The notes: generated by a model from the sequence alone, not told the origin. DNA of 6,079 nucleotides from Candidatus Woesearchaeota archaeon (GCA_003694495.1 RFJO01000003.1:1-6079), one strand, 5' to 3'; shown: positions 1 through 5,819, numbered from the stretch's first letter. Numbers and translations are program-made.

Positions 1-1
1 C

Positions 2-1096
2 TCTAATGCAGTATTTGATTTTTATTGGTATAATAATGATAATCTAATTATAGCAGGAGAGGGAAAGTCTTTAACTTTGCTTTCTGAAAAAACTGAAGAA
101 GGAGAAACTTATACATGTAAAGTGTTTAGGCCTTCTTCAAGTTATACGCCTGAAATCTTTCTAGGAAGTGATAGCGTTACCGTGAAAAGTGAGTTGAATT
201 TAGTACCTTTTTTTGATTATAGAAAGAATTTTTGGGTTGTGAAACCACAGTGTGCTGATAATATAGATAATGATAATGACGGGCTGGTTGACATGGATGA
301 TCCTGGGTGTGAGAGTCCTGATGATAATGATGAGAAAAATAGGTTTTATATTCCTTTCTTTAAATTGCCAAACTTTCAGTTCTTTTTTATACCTGATGAA
401 AATAATAACCAGTGTTCCGATGGCGTAGATAATGATAATGACGGGCTGGTTGACATGGATGATCCCGGATGCGAGAATCCTGAGGACGATGATGAAAGTA
501 ATGAGGAGAATAGCCAATGTTCTGATAATATAGACAATGATAATGACGGGCTGGTTGACATGGATGATCCCGGATGCGAGAATCCTGAGGACGATGATGA
601 AAGTAATGAAGATAATAACCAGTGTTCCGATACAACTGACCCTGGTTGTGAGAGCCCTGAAGATGATGAAATTAATGAGGAAAGTGTGTTACGACATAAA
701 AGCAAATCATTGGAAGAAGTGTATCTTGAAAATTTTCAATATGATGTCAAGGACGACACTATTGATGTTTATGGAGTAGTTGTAAATAATGGCGATAAGG
801 AAGAAAACTTAGAAATAAAAATTGTTGTTGGTGACGTGGAATATTCGGTTATTAAAAAATTACAAAAAGGTTCAAGCGATTACTTTTTTAAGACAATAAA
901 AAAGAATAATGCTAAAACTTTGGTTATACAATTGTGGGATAAAAACGGAATGATTGATTATTATCAAACTAACATAACCAATAATTTTGATATTGACGTG
1001 TTTTATTTCCCTGAAGAGCATAAGGCAGTAAAACTGTCGTGGCTTGATAGGGTTGTAATATGGTTTAAAGATGTATGGAATAATCTATGGAGGTAA
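2..1096 (+). CDS. Secreted surface protein with Ig-like segment and calcium-binding Cys/Asp repeats (5' partial)
   Basis: The frame is open from base 2 with no stop, so the gene begins upstream of the window and 364 residues are visible. The TTG at 77 is only an internal leucine codon. The visible start resembles an Ig-like fold, with an FYWY stretch followed about 30 residues later by GETYTCKV. Next come three full copies and one short copy of a motif of the form QC-x(2)-x(2)-DNDNDG-LVDMDDPGC followed by an acidic tail (248-670). The DxDxDG loop is the calcium-binding pattern of dockerin and thrombospondin type 3 repeats, and the two cysteines per copy suggest a disulfide. A beta-rich domain follows (about 710-1000), then a Trp-rich amphipathic C-terminus without a clear membrane span. 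The protein is probably extracellular, because disulfides and calcium loops make sense there, but the signal peptide is outside the window. It is the first visible gene of an operon with the S-layer-like gene. The exact partner is unknown. Confidence 0.85.
   Translation, partial: SNAVFDFYWYNNDNLIIAGEGKSLTLLSEKTEEGETYTCKVFRPSSSYTPEIFLGSDSVTVKSELNLVPFFDYRKNFWVVKPQCADNIDNDNDGLVDMDDPGCESPDDNDEKNRFYIPFFKLPNFQFFFIPDENNNQCSDGVDNDNDGLVDMDDPGCENPEDDDESNEENSQCSDNIDNDNDGLVDMDDPGCENPEDDDESNEDNNQCSDTTDPGCESPEDDEINEESVLRHKSKSLEEVYLENFQYDVKDDTIDVYGVVVNNGDKEENLEIKIVVGDVEYSVIKKLQKGSSDYFFKTIKKNNAKTLVIQLWDKNGMIDYYQTNITNNFDIDVFYFPEEHKAVKLSWLDRVVIWFKDVWNNLWR
248..670 (+). repeat. Tandem Cys/Asp calcium-binding repeats (3 full + 1 short)
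   Basis: The copies lie at 248-334, 410-496, 515-601 and 620-670. Copies 2, 3 and 4 start exactly 105 bases apart, while copy 1 is separated from copy 2 by a 75-base linker encoding an aromatic-rich stretch. Copies 2 and 3 are identical over 74 bases (431-504 and 536-609), including third codon positions, which points to recent duplication or gene conversion. Copy 4 keeps both cysteines and the acidic tail but lacks 12 residues, including the whole DxDxDG loop, so it should not bind calcium like the others. Confidence 0.93.
1089..1094 (+). promoter_or_regulatory. Shine-Dalgarno site for the S-layer-like gene
   Basis: GGAGGT lies four bases before the ATG at 1099 and its last base is the first base of the upstream gene's TAA stop. 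It decides the start at 1099 over the in-frame ATG at 1087, which the site itself overlaps. The overlap of stop and ribosome site suggests coupled translation of the two surface proteins. Confidence 0.85.
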
Positions 1097-1098
1097 AA

Positions 1099-2301
1099 AT
1101 GAAACTGTTTAAGATTTTTGGAGTATTAATGTTGCTTTTTGCTTTAACTGCAGCGAACGCTAGCGCAAGTGATTATGCAATGACTTCATTAAAGGTGAAT
1201 GGTGAAGCGCCTGTGGGCAGCCTTGCCGTGCAACCTGGTGAAGTGCTTGACGTGAAAGTTGCCATAAAAGGGCTTACCGGCATAGCAAAGGATGTTAAGG
1301 TAAAAGCCTGGCTTGGAGGGTATGAGTATGGTGTTGTGCAGGAAGAAACGCCAATGTTTAGAGTGAGGAACGGAGTGACGTATGTGAAGTCCTTAAACTT
1401 GCAACTGCCTGAGGATTTGAGCACTGTGAGCAATTTGTATAAATTGCATGTAGAAGTGTTTGATGCTGTTAATGTCGTTGAAAGAACTTTTGACTTGTTT
1501 GTTGAAGAGGCAAGGCATGATATAAATGTGCAAGATGTTATAATTATGCCGAGCGAGATTAACGCAGGCGGAAGACTTTATGCTAAAGTCAGGCTGGAAA
1601 ATGTGGGTTATAAAACTGAAGATGATATTATGGTAGAGGTTTCAATGCCAGAGCTTGGCGTGAGCGCGAGAACTTATGTAGACAAATTGTATCCGAGGAA
1701 TGCTGAGGATAATTCGCAAACCGCTAACACATTGGTTCTAAACATACCAAGAGATACAAGCACAGCCACATATGAAATGAATGTGAAAGTTGTGTATAAT
1801 AATGGGCATAGTGTAGTGCATGAAACTAAGCTTGTAAATGTGCAGGGTAAAACAAGTAACAAAGATCAAAGCAAAGCTATAGTGTCTGTAGTGGCTGAAA
1901 AGGATCTAAAACTTGATACTAAACAAAATTATAAAGTTATGGTTGCTAACCTGGATGATGAGGATAACACTTACGTCTTAGAAATAAGCAACGTGGAATG
2001 GGCTGAGCTTAATCTTGCCAGTAATGTTTTAAGCCTGGACAGCAAGCAAACAGGAGAGTTGAATTTTGAACTTATACCTAAAAGTGAAGGCAGTCATTCG
2101 TTTAACCTAAAATTGAAAGAAAATGGTATAGTGATACTGGACAGGACATTAAATGTTAATGTTCAAAAAGAAAAAACTAAGTTGCCGTGGCTGACAATTT
2201 TGGGAGCTTTGTTGCTTGTGGTGTTGGTGTTTGTGGTAATATCACAAATGCAAGGCGAAAAGTTTTCAAAAGATGAAATTGAAAAAGCTAATAAACTTTA
2301 A
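1099..2301 (+). CDS. Putative S-layer / cell-surface protein with C-terminal membrane anchor
   Basis: The 400-residue protein starts with a signal peptide (MKLFK, then a hydrophobic core to about residue 19 and an Ala/Ser cleavage region near 21-24). The start at 1099 is set by a GGAGGT site four bases upstream. The body reads as three beta-sandwich Ig-like domains of roughly 110 residues each (about 25-138, 139-250, 251-355). The second opens with RHDINVQDVIIMPSEINAGG, a pattern typical of archaeal CARDB/COG1361-like domains. A single membrane helix (about 362-382) and a short charged tail (KFSKDEIEKANKL) end the protein, giving an outside-facing ectodomain with a cytoplasmic tail. From memory, this layout and the GYEYG / VTYVKSLNLQLP segment match proteins annotated 'putative S-layer protein' in DPANN archaea. 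Whether it truly forms a lattice is not shown. It is co-transcribed with the calcium-repeat protein upstream. No cysteines are seen, in contrast to that partner. Confidence 0.85.
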   Translation: MKLFKIFGVLMLLFALTAANASASDYAMTSLKVNGEAPVGSLAVQPGEVLDVKVAIKGLTGIAKDVKVKAWLGGYEYGVVQEETPMFRVRNGVTYVKSLNLQLPEDLSTVSNLYKLHVEVFDAVNVVERTFDLFVEEARHDINVQDVIIMPSEINAGGRLYAKVRLENVGYKTEDDIMVEVSMPELGVSARTYVDKLYPRNAEDNSQTANTLVLNIPRDTSTATYEMNVKVVYNNGHSVVHETKLVNVQGKTSNKDQSKAIVSVVAEKDLKLDTKQNYKVMVANLDDEDNTYVLEISNVEWAELNLASNVLSLDSKQTGELNFELIPKSEGSHSFNLKLKENGIVILDRTLNVNVQKEKTKLPWLTILGALLLVVLVFVVISQMQGEKFSKDEIEKANKL

Positions 2302-2315
2302 TTTTTTATTTTTTT
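2302..2315 (+). terminator. T-rich archaeal terminator after the surface-protein operon
   Basis: Directly after the TAA stop come six T, one A and seven T on the coding strand, with no hairpin. This is the usual form of an archaeal intrinsic terminator and would separate the surface operon from the small Cys/His gene, whose ATG is only four bases further on. Confidence 0.65.
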
Positions 2316-2319
2316 AAAA

Positions 2320-2529
2320 ATGACAAACTTAATTTCGTTGATAAAGTACAACTGCAAAGCAGGCTATGATTATGAAAGGCTTGAAAACTATTCGTGTGCA
2401 AGAGCTGGGTTAACGAAAATAGATGACAAAGAGTATGAAACCGTGGAACATCATTTGCAAATATGCAACAAGTGCAGGCAGTATTATGAAGAGTATTTAG
2501 ATATAGGCGTGCACCCGTTAAAGTATTAA
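2320..2529 (+). CDS. Small Cys/His protein with zf-HC2-like H-x3-C-x2-C motif
   Basis: The 69-residue protein has no Shine-Dalgarno site; the ATG follows a T-tract and AAAA. Residues 45-52 read HLQICNKC, the H-x3-C-x2-C arrangement of zinc-binding anti-sigma (ZAS, zf-HC2) domains, and Cys12 or Cys26 could supply the fourth ligand. The rest is charged and probably helical, with no membrane segment. Archaea lack bacterial sigma factors, so an anti-sigma role is not implied; a small zinc-binding adaptor is the most one can infer. Its TAA overlaps the TAA of the convergent methyltransferase gene at the shared palindrome TTAA. A weak AATAAA-like box near 2290-2297 could be a leaderless promoter, otherwise it depends on read-through from the surface operon. 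The gene is plausible but not certain. Confidence 0.65.
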   Translation: MTNLISLIKYNCKAGYDYERLENYSCARAGLTKIDDKEYETVEHHLQICNKCRQYYEEYLDIGVHPLKY

Positions 2530-3419
2530 ACCTTTTCAAACTTGGCAACAAAAAAGCCTTCAGTGTCGTTATCCTGAGGCCAGATGCGTAAACATTTTTT
2601 TATTTCACTATCATATTCTTTCCCTTCCCATTCAAGGACAGGGTCGCTTCTTTTTATGTCTAAAGAGATCTTTTTCAACTTTAAGTTTTCATGCTTGCTT
2701 AACATAGCGTCAACCACGCCTTCGTTCTCTTCAGGCTCTAAAGTGCAAGTTGAGTAAACCAATGTGCCGGAATCTTTTAACACATTTAACGCGGAGTCAA
2801 ATAACCTTTTTTGCAACCCGGACATCATTTTGGCGTAACCAGGGTTCCACATTTTGATTGTTTTCAGTGATTTTCGTATGGTGCCTATGCCTGAGCAAGG
2901 CGCGTCAAGCAAAATCTTGTCAAATTGTTTATCCTTAAACCATCTACCGTCCATCCTTGTTATGACAGTGTTGCGAACGCCTAAACGCTGAAGGTTGAAA
3001 GTTAACGGTTGCATGCGGTCTATGGTTAAATCGTTGGCAACAATAATGCCGCGGTTTTTCATCATGGCAGCCATCTGAGATGTTTTCGAGCCGGGTGATG
3101 CGCACATGTCTAACACCATATCTTTAGGTTTGGGGTTTAAGACTACCGGCGGGATCATTGACGCTGCGCCCTGAAGATAAATGTAGCCTAGAAAGTGTTC
3201 TTTTGTGTTGCCAATCGTGTAGCCTTGAGTTATGAAACCTTCCTTGCACCATGGGATAGCGGTTAATGGCATCCTTGACTGTACTTCTTTTATAGTTGTT
3301 TTTAACGTGTTCACACGGATTGTTTTCGGTAACGGTTTTAAAGAGTATTCAAGAAATCTGTCAATGTCTGTTAATTTTGAATAACGTTCAATGAATTTTG
3401 GTTTCCATTTAACTTCCAT
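2526..3419 (-). CDS. NOL1/NOP2/Sun family RNA m5C methyltransferase (archaeal aTrm4-like)
   Basis: The 297-residue protein is predicted to transfer a methyl group from S-adenosylmethionine to C5 of cytosine in tRNA or rRNA in the cytoplasm. Seen motifs, in order: PLPKTIRVNTLK (about 29-40), the family N1 region; GYIYLQGAASMIPP (78-91), typical of archaeal members; the SAM-binding loop LDMCASPGSKTSQMA (103-117); ND at 129-130 for the ribose; DAPCSGIG (172-179), whose Cys175 is the product-release cysteine; and YSTCTLEPEENE (222-233), whose Cys225 is the catalytic nucleophile. Both cysteines are present, so the enzyme should be active. The length suits the single-domain archaeal enzymes such as Pyrococcus PAB1947 and MJ0026, with no PUA domain added. 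The target cytosine cannot be read from the sequence. It lies 31 bases behind the 142-residue gene, with its own TATA-like box 26.5 bases before the ATG and no Shine-Dalgarno site. Confidence 0.95.
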   Translation of the reverse strand: MEVKWKPKFIERYSKLTDIDRFLEYSLKPLPKTIRVNTLKTTIKEVQSRMPLTAIPWCKEGFITQGYTIGNTKEHFLGYIYLQGAASMIPPVVLNPKPKDMVLDMCASPGSKTSQMAAMMKNRGIIVANDLTIDRMQPLTFNLQRLGVRNTVITRMDGRWFKDKQFDKILLDAPCSGIGTIRKSLKTIKMWNPGYAKMMSGLQKRLFDSALNVLKDSGTLVYSTCTLEPEENEGVVDAMLSKHENLKLKKISLDIKRSDPVLEWEGKEYDSEIKKCLRIWPQDNDTEGFFVAKFEKV

Positions 3420-3440
3420 AACATAAAAGAAAAAAAGAAT

Positions 3441-3450
3441 TTTAATAAAA
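3441..3450 (-). promoter_or_regulatory. TATA-like box for the RNA methyltransferase gene
   Basis: Read on the minus strand this is TTTTATTAAA, centred 26.5 bases upstream of the ATG at 3419. That is the distance expected if transcription starts at the start codon itself. No Shine-Dalgarno sequence lies in the 31-base gap, which agrees with a leaderless transcript. The match to the TATA consensus is imperfect. Confidence 0.5.
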
Positions 3451-3879
3451 CTATTGTTTTTTTGCCCGGTAAACTTCTTCCATTGGAACCTCTTCCAAAA
3501 CTTTTACTGGACTTAAAGTGTATCTCCAATCCCTGCCAGTTAAGTCTTCAGGGTCTGGATGAGAGCCCTGAACCAAAACCTTATAACAATGCGTAGGATT
3601 GTCGTCAGTGAATGCTTGTTCTAGTTTGTTTGAAAAAAATATTTTGCCCCTATAAGATCCTTGACTTAATTCCGGCTTAATGTTATCGCCTGGAGCGTAC
3701 GCTAAACTGGTAGTATGATAACCAATCTCATTGTAACCTGCCTTTTGTCTGGCTTCAAGCAAAAACATTGCCTTGGCTATAGCAACGCCTTCAGGCAAAT
3801 CTTCTAAATTGTGCCTTTCAACCAATTCGTCAGGCAAATACATGCATACATCTTCCAAAGAAAGTTTTTTTGATGCCAT
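3451..3879 (-). CDS. Conserved-looking hypothetical protein, possible Arr-like ADP-ribosyltransferase fold
   Basis: I do not firmly recognise this 142-residue protein. It starts with about 50 mostly helical residues, followed by GYHTTSLAYAPGDNIKPE (53-70), FFS (81-83) with LEQAF after it, YKVLVQG (99-105), an acidic DPED stretch (109-112) and SPVKVLEEVP (123-132). From memory, rifampin ADP-ribosyltransferases (Arr) show the same order: YHGT, L-x-x-GD-x-I-x-P, a Y-[LF]-T strand with A after it, Y-x-V-E-P-x-G, a Asp-rich turn and P-x-x-V-x-E-V near the end. His55 would be the NAD-binding histidine and Asp109 or Asp112 the third catalytic position; the middle Tyr of the H-Y-D triad appears to be Phe81 or Phe82. 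The reaction is therefore only an inference, and the protein could be an inactive or unrelated small domain. There is no signal peptide or membrane span. A strong TATA box sits 26.5 bases before the ATG. It is divergent from the aminopeptidase gene. Confidence 0.85.
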   Translation of the reverse strand: MASKKLSLEDVCMYLPDELVERHNLEDLPEGVAIAKAMFLLEARQKAGYNEIGYHTTSLAYAPGDNIKPELSQGSYRGKIFFSNKLEQAFTDDNPTHCYKVLVQGSHPDPEDLTGRDWRYTLSPVKVLEEVPMEEVYRAKKQ

Positions 3880-3901
3880 ATATAATATAGCACAATTATA
3901 G

Positions 3902-3909
3902 TATATAAA
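3902..3909 (-). promoter_or_regulatory. TATA box of the 142-residue gene (leaderless)
   Basis: Minus strand TTTATATA, preceded by the purine-rich AAAAAGG that fits a BRE. The centre is 26.5 bases from the ATG at 3879, so the transcript should begin at or next to the start codon; no Shine-Dalgarno site is present. Confidence 0.75.
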
Positions 3910-3919
3910 CCTTTTTGTT

Positions 3920-3933
3920 ACCTATTAGTAGGT
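3920..3933. promoter_or_regulatory. Inverted repeat between divergent promoters, possible operator
   Basis: ACCTA-TTAG-TAGGT is a perfect five-base-arm inverted repeat between the two divergent TATA boxes (21 and 28 bases from their centres). It could bind a dimeric regulator acting on both genes. Arms this short arise by chance fairly often, so support is weak. Confidence 0.25.
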
Positions 3934-3944
3934 TCAAAAATGGC

Positions 3945-3958
3945 AAAAAGTATATAAG
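3945..3958 (+). promoter_or_regulatory. BRE/TATA promoter of the aminopeptidase gene (leaderless)
   Basis: AAAAAG (BRE-like) followed by TATATAAG at 3951-3958, centred 26.5 bases before the ATG at 3981. A second AT-rich element (TTTATAAATA, 3968-3977) is too close to the start to be the main TATA box. There is no Shine-Dalgarno site, so a leaderless transcript is likely. Confidence 0.75.
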
Positions 3959-3980
3959 AAAATGTTGTTTATAAATAAAA

Positions 3981-5075
3981 ATGCATTCTGAAAAGCTGTT
4001 GAATTGGATGGCTAAAAAGCGTCTTCTAAAATATGCAAAGTTGTATGTGAAGGTCTTTAAAAAAGTGGTAAAATCGTCGCTTAACCTCAAAAATGAGGAG
4101 GTGCTTATCATTGGCGATTACGGGTGTTTTAAAAGAAGAGTTTCTCCTATAATTACAACTGCGTACTATCTGGCAATGTTAAGTTATGGGATTAAGCCGA
4201 AGGTGGTTATGCAGCAGATGAAAAGTGCTTCAGATGATGCTGACATGGAAGTTATACAAGCGTTAAAAGATCTGAAGAAGAAGGGAAGCGTGGTGGTAGT
4301 AAATGTGTCAAACAAATTGGGCGGGTTTAAGCTGTTGGGCAGGAGTTTTAGAAGGTATATGAAGTATAAAAATGCAAGGTTTGTGTCAACTTCAGGCCTG
4401 GCAAGCATAAAAACTAGCAAGTTGCCTAAATTGATAAAGGCATATGATATTGATTATGATAAACTTAAAAGAAAACAAAATGAACTAAAAAAATTGCTTG
4501 ATATGGCAAGGGAAGTAAGGATAGTAACTAAGACTGGCACGGATGTGGTGTTTGACATAAAAAAGCAAAAAGCCATATCAATTGATGGGGATTATAGGCA
4601 AAGTTTTAATGGCGGAAATTTGCCTGCAGGGGAAGTTTATCTTGCACCTAACCTCAAAGGTGTTAATGGAGTGATCTATGTTGACGGAAGCGCAAGGTAT
4701 AGTGAAGGTACAGCCCTGGTGAAAAAGCCTATAAAGATGGTGGTGAAAAACGGGTCGGTGGTTAAAATACAAGGCGGCGTGGAAGCCAGGTACCTTAACT
4801 GGACGCTAAAGAAAGCAATGAAAAAAGCTAAGTTTCCAATGAACGTGACCAAGATTGGTGAGCTGGGGATTGGGATGAATGTTAATGCTTCAATAATCGG
4901 AGCGATGGTGGTCGATGAAAAGTCTTATGCTACTGTGCATGTTGCACTGGGAAGCAATTATTGGTTTGGCGGGCCTGTGAGAAGTATTGTGCACCTTGAC
5001 CAAGTTATAAAAAATCCAAGAATGTTTATTGACGGTAAAGAGTATAAGTGGCCGAAAAAAAATGAATTAAAATAA
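3981..5075 (+). CDS. M29 family metallo-aminopeptidase (AmpT/AmpS type)
   Basis: The 364-residue protein is predicted to remove N-terminal residues from peptides in the cytoplasm, using two metal ions, as part of peptide turnover. The family's ligand set is complete: Glu218 in NLPAGEVYLAP, Glu294 in IGELGIGMN, His320 in VHVALG, Tyr327 in SNYWFGG, and His338 and Asp340 in IVHLDQVI. By family knowledge (Thermus AmpT) these are two Glu, two His, one Tyr and one Asp. The N-terminal half (to about 175) is an alpha/beta domain containing NEEVLIIGD (38-46), and the last part ends with the FIDGKEYKW strand. The length is slightly below the roughly 370-410 residues usual for the family, with a short N-terminus rich in Lys. 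The NicX-like dioxygenase relatives share this fold, but the intact ligand set and archaeal context favour the peptidase. The start is fixed by a TATA box 26.5 bases upstream. It converges with the DUF4013 gene with seven bases between stops. Confidence 0.9.
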   Translation: MHSEKLLNWMAKKRLLKYAKLYVKVFKKVVKSSLNLKNEEVLIIGDYGCFKRRVSPIITTAYYLAMLSYGIKPKVVMQQMKSASDDADMEVIQALKDLKKKGSVVVVNVSNKLGGFKLLGRSFRRYMKYKNARFVSTSGLASIKTSKLPKLIKAYDIDYDKLKRKQNELKKLLDMAREVRIVTKTGTDVVFDIKKQKAISIDGDYRQSFNGGNLPAGEVYLAPNLKGVNGVIYVDGSARYSEGTALVKKPIKMVVKNGSVVKIQGGVEARYLNWTLKKAMKKAKFPMNVTKIGELGIGMNVNASIIGAMVVDEKSYATVHVALGSNYWFGGPVRSIVHLDQVIKNPRMFIDGKEYKWPKKNELK

Positions 5076-5096
5076 AAAAAATTTAATTTTTGTTTC
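5070..5096. terminator. Bidirectional T-tract terminator between convergent genes
   Basis: The plus strand reads A-rich then TTTAATTTTTGTTT, ending the aminopeptidase transcript just inside the opposing gene. The minus strand reads ATTTTTTTATTTTAA after the DUF4013 gene stop. Hairpin-free T-tracts of this type are the archaeal termination signal, and one short stretch serves both directions. Confidence 0.6.
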
Positions 5097-5670
5097 TGTA
5101 GAACTCTGCCAAAAAGTAGTAGTTCCCAAAGTATAAACATGGAATGCCTACCAAGACAAACGACAATAGCCAGTAAACTATACTGTAAACAATTGTCTTT
5201 AGCAGAGCTACCAGGTAGTTGCTTATGTCACCAAAAACGTCGTCAATAACAATCTGGTAGTTGAAAGTGTCCCTGAATTCTCCAGTGTCCAAAAACCTTA
5301 TCAAGATGTATGGCACGAAGAATATTGCAAGGAACCAGTAAGCTAATTTGCCTAGATATGGTATCCAGCTAATAACACTTAAAACTATGAATAAGGGTAT
5401 CAGCTTAACAAAAACCCAAAATCCGTTTTTTGTGTTTTCCCAAAATTCGCCAAACTCAGGCAAACCTGATTTGTCGCCTTTAACTAAGGTCTGAACAATC
5501 TTTTGTACATAGCCCATCAATGCAAGCCAACCAAGAATAGGGATCAAACCCCATAAAATGTTCCAAAGCCTTGCTGCGTTGTTCCATGGGTACTTTAAAC
5601 CATCAGTTATGTCTGAATAAGAATTTTTAGCAGCCCTAACTTTTGGCTTTGATTTCTTTTTTGCAACCAT
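5083..5670 (-). CDS. DUF4013-like integral membrane protein
   Basis: The 195-residue protein is a multi-pass membrane protein of unknown function that matches, from memory, the archaeal DUF4013 pattern: a Trp/Gly start of the first helix, LIPILGWLALMGYV, then a loop with GLPEFGEFWENTKNG. A basic, Lys-rich N-terminus (about 1-15) precedes likely helices at about 35-55, 85-101, 105-127 and one or two between 150 and 190. The loop with LPEFG sits between the first two. The start at 5670 is chosen because AAAGGAGGT lies nine bases upstream; an in-frame ATG at 5733 would add 21 residues including that site and is unlikely. Positive residues at the N-terminus suggest it stays in the cytoplasm. Neighbours give no functional clue. 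No catalytic motif is seen. Confidence 0.85.
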   Translation of the reverse strand: MVAKKKSKPKVRAAKNSYSDITDGLKYPWNNAARLWNILWGLIPILGWLALMGYVQKIVQTLVKGDKSGLPEFGEFWENTKNGFWVFVKLIPLFIVLSVISWIPYLGKLAYWFLAIFFVPYILIRFLDTGEFRDTFNYQIVIDDVFGDISNYLVALLKTIVYSIVYWLLSFVLVGIPCLYFGNYYFLAEFYRNKN

Positions 5671-5679
5671 TAGATTAAC

Positions 5680-5688
5680 ACCTCCTTT
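5680..5688 (-). promoter_or_regulatory. Shine-Dalgarno site deciding the DUF4013 gene start
   Basis: Minus strand AAAGGAGGT, nine bases before the ATG at 5670. It is a near-ideal match to the 16S rRNA tail and shows that this gene, unlike its neighbours, is translated from a leadered mRNA. Confidence 0.85.
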
Positions 5689-5703
5689 TATAACAATTAA
5701 GTG

Positions 5704-5723
5704 AGCTTTTTTATTTAAAAGCT
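5704..5723 (-). other. Hairpin in the probable leader of the DUF4013 gene
   Basis: AGCTTTT and AAAAGCT form seven-base arms around a six-base TTATTT loop, 15 bases upstream of the Shine-Dalgarno site. The stem is mostly A-T, so stability is low. It is in the transcript only if transcription starts upstream of about 5724; TATA-like candidates exist at about 5759-5771 and 5783-5790, but the site itself is also AT-rich enough to be a promoter element. Confidence 0.3.
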
Positions 5724-5774
5724 TTTTGTTCATGATCTTGAAAAATATCAGGACTCTATAAATTTAAAAATAAT

Positions 5775-5790
5775 CCAAAAAATATATAAA
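5775..5790 (+). promoter_or_regulatory. BRE/TATA promoter of the tRNA-Gly gene
   Basis: CCAAAAAA (BRE-like) followed by TATATAAA at 5783-5790. With the usual 26-base spacing, transcription would begin near 5813, leaving a leader of about seven bases to be removed by RNase P before the tRNA at 5820. The TATA core is nearly symmetric, so it could also serve the minus-strand DUF4013 gene. Confidence 0.6.
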
Positions 5791-5819
5791 CTATTGTAAT
5801 ATTTCTTTTTTAAACTTAA

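Noticed and set aside
248..670. Regularly spaced repeats as a possible CRISPR array
   Set aside because: The repeats are in-frame codons of a surface protein with a conserved peptide motif; the intervening bases are also repeated, not unique spacers.
200..705. Three overlapping minus-strand ORFs of 82-109 codons across the repeat array
   Set aside because: They are antisense shadows of the Asp-rich repeats; their repeated Ser-rich or Ile-rich products simply mirror the duplicated coding DNA.
537..779. Plus-strand 80-codon ORF in another frame of the repeat gene
   Set aside because: It overlaps the clearly coding frame, has no ribosome site or promoter and gives a Met-rich low-complexity product.
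1087..1098. Upstream ATG that would add four residues to the S-layer-like protein
   Set aside because: The Shine-Dalgarno site covers this ATG and points to the ATG at 1099, which also yields a standard signal peptide start.
2306..2551. Minus-strand 81-codon ORF opposite the small Cys/His gene
   Set aside because: It overlaps both the Cys/His gene and the end of the methyltransferase gene in another frame, has no promoter or ribosome site, and its Cys/Leu/Ser-rich product looks like an antisense shadow.
5671..5733. Upstream in-frame ATG that would add 21 residues to the DUF4013-like protein
   Set aside because: The extension would translate through the strong Shine-Dalgarno site that serves the ATG at 5670, and the added residues show no family similarity.
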